DNA of 9,226 nt, taken from Microcaldota archaeon (GTDB lineage: Archaea; Micrarchaeota; Micrarchaeia; Micrarchaeales; CABMGC01). The stretch covers positions 1-9,226 of the forward strand of contig DAHVAU010000023.1 in the NCBI GenBank assembly GCA_027314465.1, given 5' to 3'. A program made the translations under genes and the position numbers. Shown piece after piece: positions 1 to 5,772 of the stretch; within the stretch, counting starts at the first letter, position 1, and every line of letters begins with the position of its first letter. Below the pieces are notes generated by a model. It was not told where the DNA came from. It was given only the letters and a program-made list of their open reading frames with translations, and did not search any database.

Positions 1-3
1 ACC

Positions 4-429
4 TTGATTGATAATTTCAGGGGGGGATGGAGCCAGGAAACGTGGAGAGCCACACTGGGGCAAAGAGGGTGGATAAGGCCTACGGTGCTCAGGATATTGC
101 AGGAGAAGCCGATGAATGGCATAGAGATGATGGGGAAGATAAACGAGATGAGCCACGGGTGGTGGAGGCCTTCCCCCGGGTCGATATACCCTCTCCTGGA
201 GACGCTGGCCGTGGAGAGTCTGGTCAAGAAGAACAGCGACGGGCGCTATGAGCTCACCTCAAGATACAGGAATGCGTACGGGCCTACGAACCCTTCCGAT
301 GAGGTCATAACCAACATGGAGGGCAATATCTCATACCTGGAGGAGCTCTCAAAAAGCGACAGGAAGGCATTTCTCGCATACAAGCAGAGGGTTGCGAAGA
401 TGATATCAAGGCTATCGAGGCTGAAGTGA
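4..429 (+). CDS. PadR-family transcriptional regulator (5' end uncertain)
   Basis: A small winged-helix DNA-binding protein that probably represses the ABC exporter genes directly behind it. The PadR core is clear: 'GWIRPTVLRIL' (about residues 22-32), 'KPMNGIEMM' (35-43), 'PSPGSIYPLLETL' (57-69), then a wing ending in 'GRYELTS' (80-86). A C-terminal helical segment (about 105-141) should serve as the dimerisation arm of this family. The family pattern 'EGLI/EGLV' after the recognition helix reads 'ESLV' here, a small departure. The frame is open to the window edge. The only start seen is TTG at 4, and the first in-frame ATG (residue 37) would cut into the helix-turn-helix. The true start may therefore be the TTG or may lie upstream of the window. 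The stop is 4 nt before the ATPase gene, so the two are co-transcribed. The inducing ligand cannot be told from sequence. Confidence 0.88.
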   Translation: MIDNFRGGWSQETWRATLGQRGWIRPTVLRILQEKPMNGIEMMGKINEMSHGWWRPSPGSIYPLLETLAVESLVKKNSDGRYELTSRYRNAYGPTNPSDEVITNMEGNISYLEELSKSDRKAFLAYKQRVAKMISRLSRLK

Positions 430-436
430 GAAAATG
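424..436 (+). promoter_or_regulatory. Stop codon inside ribosome site; coupled start of ABC ATPase
   Basis: The TGA stop of the PadR gene (427-429) forms part of the sequence AGTGA, which fits the 3' half of an archaeal Shine-Dalgarno site (GGAGGTGA). The ATPase ATG follows at 434, 4 nt after the stop. This supports ATG 434 as the start and suggests translational coupling by termination and re-initiation. Confidence 0.6.
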
Positions 437-1423
437 TCCATAATAGCCATAGAAAAAATTGTCAAGAAGTACGGCAACTTCACTGCAGTCGACGGCATCT
501 CGTTCGAGGTGAAGGAGGGAGAGACCTTCGGCCTACTGGGCCCCAACGGGGCAGGAAAGACAACGACGATAAAGATGCTCACCACACTGCTCCCGCCTTC
601 TCACGGCTCAGCCCGCGTGGCAGGATTTGATGTGGTAAAGGAGCAAAACGACGTCAGAAAGAACATAGGGATAGTGTTCCAGGACCCCTCGCTCGATGAG
701 GACCTTACTGGGCTTGAGAACCTTCAGTTCCACGCCATTCTATACAAGATACCAAAAGAGAAAAGGGACAGGAAGATAGCCGAGGTGCTCAAGCTAGTAG
801 AGCTGGAGGACAAGGCAGACACCCTGGTAAGGAACTACTCTGGCGGAATGAAGCGCAGGCTGGAGATAGGCCGGGGCCTGATACACGAGCCCAGGGTCCT
901 GTTCCTCGACGAGCCCACAGTCGGGCTGGATCCGCAGACCCGCAGGCACATATGGGACTATATAAAGAAGCTTGCCACAGCCGGCAACATCACGCTGATA
1001 CTTACAACCCACTACATAGAGGAGGCCGATTACCTGTGCGATAGGGTGGCATTCGTTGACCATGGCAGGATAGTCGCGCTGGACACCCCCCAGGCCCTCA
1101 AGGACAAGCTAGGAGGGGATGTCATATCTGTCAATGTGAAGAAGGGCCTTGAGGTGCTGTACAAGGCGCTCAAGGCCACCAGGTGGATCAAGTCGGTCTC
1201 AAGGCACGACGACTTCCTCGAGCTCAACGTGATGGAGGGGGAGAAGAGGATACCAGGGATAATCACCATGGCCAACAAGCACGGCGCAGAGATAGGCGCT
1301 ATTAGCCTGCACAAGCCGAGCCTCGAGGACGTGTTCCTGCAGTACACCGGCAAGACGATAAGGGAAGAGGAGGGCAACTGGAAGGACTCATTCAGGGCGA
1401 TGAGGATGTCGCGCAACAGGTGA
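434..1423 (+). CDS. ABC transporter ATP-binding protein, DrrA/ABC-2 exporter type
   Basis: The nucleotide-binding subunit of an ABC-2 exporter; it hydrolyses ATP in the cytoplasm to drive export through the permease encoded next. All catalytic motifs are intact: Walker A 'GPNGAGKT' (residues 36-43), Q-loop Gln83 ('VFQDPSLDEDLT'), signature 'YSGGMK' (135-140), Walker B 'VLFLDE' (155-160), D-loop 'GLD' (164-166) and switch His193 ('TTHY'). After about residue 225 comes the C-terminal extension typical of the daunorubicin-resistance-like family, ending in 'PSLEDVFLQYTG' (295-306). A short charged tail (307-329) follows. The 329-residue length matches DrrA-like proteins. The gene sits 4 nt behind the PadR gene and 4 nt ahead of the permease gene. 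Family members export lipophilic drugs, lipids or polysaccharides; the substrate here is unknown. Confidence 0.95.
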   Translation: MSIIAIEKIVKKYGNFTAVDGISFEVKEGETFGLLGPNGAGKTTTIKMLTTLLPPSHGSARVAGFDVVKEQNDVRKNIGIVFQDPSLDEDLTGLENLQFHAILYKIPKEKRDRKIAEVLKLVELEDKADTLVRNYSGGMKRRLEIGRGLIHEPRVLFLDEPTVGLDPQTRRHIWDYIKKLATAGNITLILTTHYIEEADYLCDRVAFVDHGRIVALDTPQALKDKLGGDVISVNVKKGLEVLYKALKATRWIKSVSRHDDFLELNVMEGEKRIPGIITMANKHGAEIGAISLHKPSLEDVFLQYTGKTIREEEGNWKDSFRAMRMSRNR

Positions 1424-1430
1424 GGGCATG
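1419..1430 (+). promoter_or_regulatory. GGTGA ribosome site overlapping the ATPase stop; permease start
   Basis: GGTGA at 1419-1423 is a good archaeal Shine-Dalgarno match and contains the TGA stop of the ATPase gene. ATG at 1428 lies 4 nt after it. The geometry equals that of the PadR/ATPase junction, and it fixes 1428 as the permease start. Confidence 0.65.
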
Positions 1431-2183
1431 GACTACAACGCAATATACGTGCTGTGGCTCAGGGACATGAAGAGGTTTCTCAGGGCCAGGTCAAGGATTA
1501 TAGGCATGCTCATGATGCCGGTATTCTTCCTGCTTGGCCTGGGGTTCGGGCTAGGGAGCCTTGTAAACCTCTCATCAGGGGTAAGCTACTTCGACTTCAT
1601 AGTGCCAGGCATAGTCGGCATGTCGCTCCTCTTCACGTCGATATTCACCGGATCAGCAGTGCTGTGGGACAGGCAGTTCGGGTTCCTTAAGGAGATACTC
1701 GTGACGCCAAACTCCCGCACATCGGTTGTGATCGGTAGGATAGCAGGAGGCGCAACTACGGCGATACTGCAGAGCATACTCGTGGTGGCAATATCGCTTA
1801 TAGCAGGTTTCCACATGAACCTGACTGCGGCAACGCCTCTGGCTCTGCTGTTCATGGCCCTGATAGCGGCTACGTTCATAAGCCTGGGCCTTACCCTGGG
1901 CTCGATGATAAACGACTTCCAGGGATTCCAGCTCGTGACAAGCTTCTTCACCATGCCCCTGTTCTTCCTCTCCGACAGCATCTTCCCATCCAGCGCTCTG
2001 CCCTCATACGTGCGGTTCATAACGTACCTAAACCCGCTGACCTATGGGGTAGATGGCATCAGAGGAGCGCTGGTTGGCGGCAATGCGTTCCCGCTGTGGC
2101 TGGATCTAGTGGCAATGGCCATATCAACAGCCATACTGGTAGCAATAGCCGCATACGCGTTCAGCAAGACGCAGGCCGGCTGA
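1428..2183 (+). CDS. ABC-2 type transporter permease (DrrB-like)
   Basis: The membrane subunit of the exporter, partner of the ATPase encoded just upstream. Six hydrophobic segments are visible at roughly residues 24-46, 56-79, 108-128, 135-158, 168-185 and 224-245, the standard ABC-2 layout. A short cytoplasmic N-terminus contains 'LWLRDMKRFLRARSR' (9-23), resembling the amphipathic coupling helix that precedes helix 1 in this family. The loop after helix 2 has 'DRQFGFLKEILVTPNSR' (81-97), the conserved ABC-2 cytoplasmic motif ('D+E.GtleqLlvtPvsr'). 'FFLSDSIFPSSALPSYVRFITYLNPLTYGVDGIR' lies before the last helix; its 'LNPLTYGVDGIR' part is the usual family signature. The length (251) is normal for DrrB-like permeases. 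No terminator is evident in the 58 nt before the next gene. Confidence 0.93.
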   Translation: MDYNAIYVLWLRDMKRFLRARSRIIGMLMMPVFFLLGLGFGLGSLVNLSSGVSYFDFIVPGIVGMSLLFTSIFTGSAVLWDRQFGFLKEILVTPNSRTSVVIGRIAGGATTAILQSILVVAISLIAGFHMNLTAATPLALLFMALIAATFISLGLTLGSMINDFQGFQLVTSFFTMPLFFLSDSIFPSSALPSYVRFITYLNPLTYGVDGIRGALVGGNAFPLWLDLVAMAISTAILVAIAAYAFSKTQAG

Positions 2184-2203
2184 AGGCCCTGTCTGCGAGC
2201 AGA

Positions 2204-2211
2204 TTATATAA
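2204..2211 (+). promoter_or_regulatory. TATA box of the dienelactone hydrolase gene
   Basis: TTATATAA (a perfect 8-base palindrome) is centred about 34 nt before the ATG at 2242. With normal archaeal spacing of about 25-27 nt, transcription would start near 2233-2235, leaving a leader of only about 8 nt. It lies in the 58-nt gap after the exporter operon, so the hydrolase is probably transcribed separately. Confidence 0.6.
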
Positions 2212-2241
2212 TGTTATCAGCCAATTGCAGGTCGTGATGAG

Positions 2242-3045
2242 ATGGATAGGATAATTGCGCAGAACGTGAAGTACGCCAGCACAGGCGCGCACATAAGCGC
2301 GTATCTTGCACGCCCTGATGCGGATGGCAGATTCCCTGCAGTCATAGTGATACATGAGATATTCGGCCTGGACAGGCACATCGAGGATGTGGCGCGCAGG
2401 TTTGCGCAAAACGGCTATGTTGCCCTTGCCCCTGACCTCTACAGCAGGCCGGGCACTCCTGTAACGGCAGAGGAGATAGCGCAGGCAATGGACTTCATGA
2501 TGAAGATACCCCCTGCAAGGCAGAGGGACCAGGCAGTAATGGCCGAGGAGATGTCCAAGCTGCCGGAGCAGGATAGGGCAGCTGTGGGCAAGACCATGAA
2601 GTGGCTGATGCACAGGGACTACTCCACCAACGTGACAGACCTGGCAGCTGCCATCGACTATCTCTCCTCGCAGCCATACGTGCGCAAGGGCGCCGTCGCA
2701 TCGCTGGGCTTTTGCATGGGAGGCACTCTCTCGGCAAGGCTCGCGGCCAAGGGCGCGGATCTGGCAGCATGCGTGATATTCTACGGCGAGGCTCCTGCGC
2801 AGGAAAGCATAAGCGCCATAAAGTGCCCTGTCCTTGGCCTCTACGGCGCAGAGGACCACAGGATAACTGACGCGCTGCCGCAGTTCGACAAGTCAATGAG
2901 GGACAATGGGAAGAGCTTCTTGCACCACGTCTATCCAGGCGCGCACCACGCGTTCTTCAATGACACAAGGCCGCACTACAACAAGCAGGCTGCAGAGGAG
3001 GCGTGGAAGGAGGTGCTCTCATTCCTTGCAGAGCACTGCAAGTGA
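2242..3045 (+). CDS. Dienelactone hydrolase family protein (alpha/beta hydrolase)
   Basis: A soluble alpha/beta hydrolase of the dienelactone hydrolase (DLH, PF01738) family; no signal peptide or membrane helix is seen, so it should act in the cytoplasm. The family's active-site layout is complete. 'IHEIFGL' (37-43) holds Glu39, the residue that activates the nucleophile in DLH. The nucleophile is Cys158 in 'GFCMGG' (156-161). Asp205 is in 'GAEDHRIT' (202-209) and His236 in 'YPGAHHAFF' (231-239). The cap-like stretch 72-125 is helical and Met-rich. The length (267) is slightly above the 230-250 common in the family. Classical DLH opens dienelactones in chlorocatechol breakdown, but many archaeal and bacterial homologues act on other esters or lactones. 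No aromatic-degradation genes lie nearby, so the substrate is unknown. The start follows a TATA box and a 'GTGATGAG' stretch. Confidence 0.92.
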   Translation: MDRIIAQNVKYASTGAHISAYLARPDADGRFPAVIVIHEIFGLDRHIEDVARRFAQNGYVALAPDLYSRPGTPVTAEEIAQAMDFMMKIPPARQRDQAVMAEEMSKLPEQDRAAVGKTMKWLMHRDYSTNVTDLAAAIDYLSSQPYVRKGAVASLGFCMGGTLSARLAAKGADLAACVIFYGEAPAQESISAIKCPVLGLYGAEDHRITDALPQFDKSMRDNGKSFLHHVYPGAHHAFFNDTRPHYNKQAAEEAWKEVLSFLAEHCK

Positions 3046-3048
3046 ATG

Positions 3049-3807
3049 CTACATCGTCTCGTAGGCGCGCAGCAGTTCATTCTTGTTCACGTTGCTCCTG
3101 AGCGATCCCATCATAGACAGCATCTGCGCCTTGTCAAGCCTCTTTGAGCATATGAGCACCTGGTTGCCCATGTGCTTGTGGCTTATCACGTAGACGTGAT
3201 CGAAGTACTTGCGCAGGTTAAGCACGTACATCTCTGTGGTGAGCTCGCCTCCAGGTATGAAGTTTATCGCCAGCACGCCATCCGGCCTTAGCGCCGTGCA
3301 TGCCGCGCTTATGAATCTGTGGTCGAGGAACTCCTGCGGCACACTGCTGCCTATGTATGCATCCTGTATTATTATGTCATAGTAGTTCTTGTGCATCTCA
3401 ACGAACTTCTCTCCGGGGGCCACTATGATGTTGAAGTCTATCCTGCCCTCAGGCAGGAACTTTCGCGCCAGCGCCTCGGCCCCGTCGTCTATATCCACCG
3501 CCTCTATCGACACCCTGCCAGCGTACATCCTCGACATCTGGTAGGGTATGGTGCCTCCGCACAGGCCTATGACAAGCACCTTGGCAGAGCTGTAAAGCAG
3601 CGGCAGGGGCATGAACTTGTCGTGGTAGGTGTGCACGTAGAGCGAGCTGCGGCTTAGCTGCGAGTACACGATGCCGTTGGCCTTTAGGAACCTCATGCGG
3701 CCCTTCTCGCTTATGGTGTACGTGACCCCGTTCCTGGACTCCCTGTATATCTCCACCTCGGGATGAAAGAGCCAGCCGTACCTGCTCAGTCTCGAAAAGG
3801 GCGCCAT
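3049..3807 (-). CDS. Spermidine synthase-fold (SpeE-like) protein, probable methyltransferase-type enzyme
   Basis: A Rossmann-fold protein of the spermidine synthase superfamily. An N-terminal beta domain (about 16-56) leads into 'YHDKFMPLPLL' (61-71), matching the 'YHE..vHPpL' helix of SpeE. Next come the nucleotide-binding glycine motif 'VLVIGLCGGTIP' (77-88), the acidic strand end 'IEAVDIDDG' (101-109) and 'YDIIIQDAYIGSSVPQEF' (143-160). True spermidine synthases have D-S-T-D at that last site, giving two aspartates for catalysis and diamine binding. Here Asp149 remains but the second position is Ile152. It is also shorter (252) than typical SpeE (about 280-310). Polyamine synthesis is therefore doubtful; a relative acting on another nucleophile, or a methyltransferase, fits as well. 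It converges with the hydrolase gene, with 3 nt between stops. A TATA box 27 nt ahead of the ATG supports the start and a leaderless mRNA. Confidence 0.82.
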   Translation of the reverse strand: MAPFSRLSRYGWLFHPEVEIYRESRNGVTYTISEKGRMRFLKANGIVYSQLSRSSLYVHTYHDKFMPLPLLYSSAKVLVIGLCGGTIPYQMSRMYAGRVSIEAVDIDDGAEALARKFLPEGRIDFNIIVAPGEKFVEMHKNYYDIIIQDAYIGSSVPQEFLDHRFISAACTALRPDGVLAINFIPGGELTTEMYVLNLRKYFDHVYVISHKHMGNQVLICSKRLDKAQMLSMMGSLRSNVNKNELLRAYETM

Positions 3808-3830
3808 GAACCTATATCTTCTTTAAAGGA

Positions 3831-3838
3831 TTATATAC
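3831..3838 (-). promoter_or_regulatory. TATA box of the SpeE-like gene
   Basis: Read on the minus strand this is GTATATAA, in an AT-rich stretch, centred about 27 nt ahead of the ATG at 3807. That spacing predicts transcription starting at or next to the start codon, so a leaderless mRNA. It also separates this gene from the small gene upstream. Confidence 0.6.
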
Positions 3839-3873
3839 CGTTTGAGGCGTTCAGGCGACGCGCGTATCAGGCT

Positions 3874-4029
3874 CTAGCACGCCCTCCTCTTTATCAGGAG
3901 CATGTAGCGCCCAAAGAGCGTGTATCCCCTTCCAAATACGCCAGCCATCTCCACCATCTTAACATCCCTGTTAAGCCTGACGAAGTAGTGGCCGTGCTCG
4001 TATCCTGAGTATATCATGCCTATGACCAT
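3874..4029 (-). CDS. Small 51-residue protein of unknown function
   Basis: I do not recognise this protein. It is a complete reading frame from ATG (4029) to TAG (3874), beginning 'MVIGMIYSGYEHGHYFVRLN' and ending in 'LLIKRRAC'. It has many aromatic residues (six Tyr, three Phe), six Gly and six Met, and a basic C-terminus with a final Cys. Alternating hydrophobic and polar residues suggest a small beta-rich fold; no membrane helix or zinc motif is seen. Support for it being real: a TATA-like CTTAAATATG is centred about 25 nt ahead of its ATG, the same leaderless spacing as the SpeE-like gene; it fills most of an otherwise empty 323-nt gap; and it lies on the same strand as both neighbours. 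A second ATG at residue 5 is a possible alternative start. The gap to the SpeE-like start is 66 nt and contains that gene's own promoter. Confidence 0.55.
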   Translation of the reverse strand: MVIGMIYSGYEHGHYFVRLNRDVKMVEMAGVFGRGYTLFGRYMLLIKRRAC

Positions 4030-4048
4030 ACTGCTTCATTCCGGGCCT

Positions 4049-4058
4049 CATATTTAAG
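4049..4058 (-). promoter_or_regulatory. TATA-like box of the 51-codon gene
   Basis: The minus-strand sequence CTTAAATATG is centred about 25 nt ahead of the ATG at 4029, which predicts a leaderless transcript. The remaining bases between this box and 4130 hold only short T- and A-runs and no reading frame I can support. Confidence 0.45.
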
Positions 4059-4085
4059 CAATAACATTTTTTGCAATTCTTGGCC

Positions 4086-4090
4086 AAAAA
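4086..4090 (-). terminator. T-run downstream of the HerA-like gene
   Basis: On the minus strand this reads TTTTT, about 41 nt after the TGA stop of the HerA-like gene (4131-4133). Archaeal RNA polymerase commonly terminates at such T-runs without a strong hairpin. It lies upstream of the TATA box of the 51-codon gene, so it would insulate the two. A short run is weak evidence on its own. Confidence 0.35.
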
Positions 4091-4130
4091 CTGTTAAGAT
4101 GAAACTTGCTCCTGCGATGCTGCGACGTAC

Positions 4131-5513
4131 TCATCTCAGGTCAAGCTTCTTGCCGTATATCCCGTCAATGCCAAGGATTCGCACCCTGTTGCCCTTCCTG
4201 AGCGTTATCCTGTACACAGGCACATGTATGGTGCGAAATGCGCTGACATATGCACCGGGGAAGACGTCCTTCACATAAGCCCTGGCCTCCCGCTCGTCCA
4301 TTCCCCCAATCACGCTGCCCTTCGAGGCATCGACGTTATCTGTGCCAGGCTCCAGCTCCCTGGTCATCAGGCATTTCCTGGGGCTTACCCCGGAGAGCTC
4401 CTCGCCTGTGCGTATGCCGTTGTCAAGCCTAACAAGCTCCCTGCCCCTGCCCACAAGGCAGCTGTATTCCATGTACTCGTTCTTTCTCCTGGTAGGGAAC
4501 CTCATGCGGCAGACTCCAAGCGGCATGTAGAGCAGCTCTATTAAGTCTACCGACTCGCCTGCGCCTCCGAAAGGCCCGAACCTTCTTCTGGCAAGGCGTC
4601 CTGCGTACGCCCTGGCATCATCCTCTGTCACCTGCGCCTCAACCGCCTCTATATGCACTGTGGCTGACGCTCTTGGCCTTTCGCCTGCTGGGCGCGCAGC
4701 GGGCCTACTCCCCTTCAGCTCCCTTAGCACGCTTGCCACCTTGGCGCTTGCAGGCCTGTAGGATCCTACCGAGGGAGTCATCCCTATGTGCCTGGCAGTC
4801 CTGGCCTTCACCTTGAACTGTGCCTCGCTGCCTGTGCCAAACGGCACGAACTCCCCTGTTGAGAGCCTGGTTATGCTCGCAAGCTTCTCATTGCTCCCAA
4901 CGAGCATGCGCAGCGCATTAAGGTCGTTTTCTATGGTGAGCTTGCCTATGAATCCGTACGAGCATTGCGCAAGCACGTTCTTGCTTATGTTGGCCGGGCG
5001 CTGCGTGGTTATGAATAGACCGATGCCCCTCTTCCTGCCCCTCACCCCTATCTCCTCTATGATGTTCGGCTTCCTGCTGACAACCTGCGGCACGAACTTG
5101 TCTGCCTCCTCTATCACGACTAGGTAGGGTCTCTTCTCCCTGCTCTCCACCTCGTAGAGCGCGCCAAGCGCCTTCTGCGCGATCTCATTCTTGTCCACGG
5201 AGTCGGAGAGGTCAAGCACCACCGGCATATCGTCCCTGATGCTGGCCTCGAACAGCCTTGCGAAGTCCACGTCAAGTCCTACATCGCCCCGATCCCCTCC
5301 TGCAATAATCACGTTCTGCGATACTGACTTGAGGGATCCATACTCCCCTTCAGTATCAAGCACGCAGAACGGCATTCCAGCCCTGCACAGCTCCTCTGCA
5401 ATGACTCCTGCAAGAAATGACTTTCCAGATCCGCTCTGCCCTATCACGCATCCGCGGCCTGTCATGACTGTCTGCGCGTCTACGCCTATGCCCCCAGAGA
5501 TGTTTATCTCCAC
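4131..5513 (-). CDS. HerA/DUF87-like ATPase without HAS barrel, with extra C-terminal domain
   Basis: A P-loop ATPase of the HerA-FtsK superfamily; relatives are ring-shaped motors that move DNA. Walker A 'GQSGSGKS' is at residues 25-32. 'FCVLDTEGEYGSL' (49-61) is the characteristic acidic strand. Walker B 'LVVIEEAD' is at 131-138, followed by 'IGVRGRKRGIGLFITTQRP' (155-173), which carries the sensor strand and the basic residues used as an arginine finger. The ATPase core ends near 250 with 'LSTGEFVPFGTG' (217-228), typical of DUF87/HerA proteins. Canonical HerA has an N-terminal HAS-barrel before Walker A; only 24 residues precede it here. A Pro/Ala/Arg-rich linker (about 265-283) leads to a C-terminal region (about 285-460) that I cannot assign. 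No NurA, Mre11 or Rad50 gene is adjacent. The start is GTG at 5513, supported by a TATA box about 32 nt upstream. Its role in DNA processing is an inference. Confidence 0.85.
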   Translation of the reverse strand: MEINISGGIGVDAQTVMTGRGCVIGQSGSGKSFLAGVIAEELCRAGMPFCVLDTEGEYGSLKSVSQNVIIAGGDRGDVGLDVDFARLFEASIRDDMPVVLDLSDSVDKNEIAQKALGALYEVESREKRPYLVVIEEADKFVPQVVSRKPNIIEEIGVRGRKRGIGLFITTQRPANISKNVLAQCSYGFIGKLTIENDLNALRMLVGSNEKLASITRLSTGEFVPFGTGSEAQFKVKARTARHIGMTPSVGSYRPASAKVASVLRELKGSRPAARPAGERPRASATVHIEAVEAQVTEDDARAYAGRLARRRFGPFGGAGESVDLIELLYMPLGVCRMRFPTRRKNEYMEYSCLVGRGRELVRLDNGIRTGEELSGVSPRKCLMTRELEPGTDNVDASKGSVIGGMDEREARAYVKDVFPGAYVSAFRTIHVPVYRITLRKGNRVRILGIDGIYGKKLDLR

Positions 5514-5540
5514 GCCAATCGAATATCTTTGGGATGAAAT

Positions 5541-5548
5541 CTATAAAT
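5541..5548 (-). promoter_or_regulatory. TATA box of the HerA-like gene
   Basis: The minus-strand sequence ATTTATAG is centred about 32 nt ahead of the GTG at 5513. Normal spacing predicts a leader of only about 5 nt. This favours the GTG over any start further upstream, because the region upstream would not be transcribed from this promoter. Confidence 0.5.
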
Positions 5549-5665
5549 CAGTTAGCATCAGGCAGTGTCCTATAGTGCCATAATTCTCATTTCCTCCATG
5601 CAGTCTTCTCCCGCGCCTATAAGGAATATACAAAATAGCACATACTGGCGTGCCACGCGCAAGTG

Positions 5666-5673
5666 TTATATAT
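5666..5673 (+). promoter_or_regulatory. Candidate TATA box for the surface-protein gene
   Basis: TTATATAT is the strongest plus-strand TATA match before the ATG at 5773, but it is about 103 nt away. It would start transcription near 5697 and give a leader of roughly 75 nt, unlike the leaderless pattern elsewhere in the window. The weaker GTTATAGC centred at about 5736 would instead give a leader of about 10 nt. A weak ribosome-site match TGATG (5760-5764) lies 8 nt before the ATG. Which box is used cannot be settled by eye. Confidence 0.4.
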
Positions 5674-5772
5674 CATAATAGCCCATCTACACAGTGGTTT
5701 TTTACGTTCACCGTGCCATACGCAGCCTGTGCGTTATAGCAGTCCTTGCAGAGGCATCTTGATGTGTAATAC

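Larger units (their letters stand above)
5514..5772. other. Divergent intergenic control region
   Basis: These 259 nt separate the HerA-like gene (minus) from the surface-protein gene (plus). They are more AT-rich than the flanking genes and hold several TATA-like stretches: 5541-5548 (minus), about 5623-5630 (minus), 5666-5673 (readable on either strand) and a weaker GTTATAGC at 5733-5740 (plus). A run of six T lies at 5698-5703. Only very short reading frames occur (8, 9, 13 and 26 codons), none convincing. No tRNA or obvious strong hairpin was found by eye. Confidence 0.5.

Noticed and set aside
2161..2859. Long open frame (232 codons) on the minus strand opposite the hydrolase gene
   Set aside because: It lies antisense to a gene with a full catalytic motif set. 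The translation is rich in Cys, His and Arg with no recognisable domain, as expected from a shadow frame.
3763..4008. Plus-strand frame of 81 codons across the promoter of the SpeE-like gene
   Set aside because: It would cover the TATA boxes and the 51-codon gene on the other strand, and shows no domain or promoter of its own.
4067..4072. Run of six T on the plus strand as a terminator
   Set aside because: No plus-strand gene ends nearby; the last one stops at 3045. It lies just upstream of the TATA-like box of the minus-strand 51-codon gene and has no obvious client.
5191..5583. 130-codon plus-strand frame opposite the start of the HerA-like gene
   Set aside because: Its translation is Ser/Pro/Thr-rich with no domain and overlaps the Walker A coding region on the other strand; it is a mirror of codon bias.
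5570..5643. Two minus-strand mini-frames of 8 and 9 codons (ATG at 5643 and 5599), each about 26-28 nt behind a TATA-like stretch
   Set aside because: The spacing is suggestive, but the region is AT-rich and such matches are expected by chance. The frames are too short to support without transcript or conservation data.
5598..5676. 26-codon plus-strand frame beginning at the ATG near 5598
   Set aside because: It runs across the candidate TATA box of the surface-protein gene and has no ribosome site or recognisable content.
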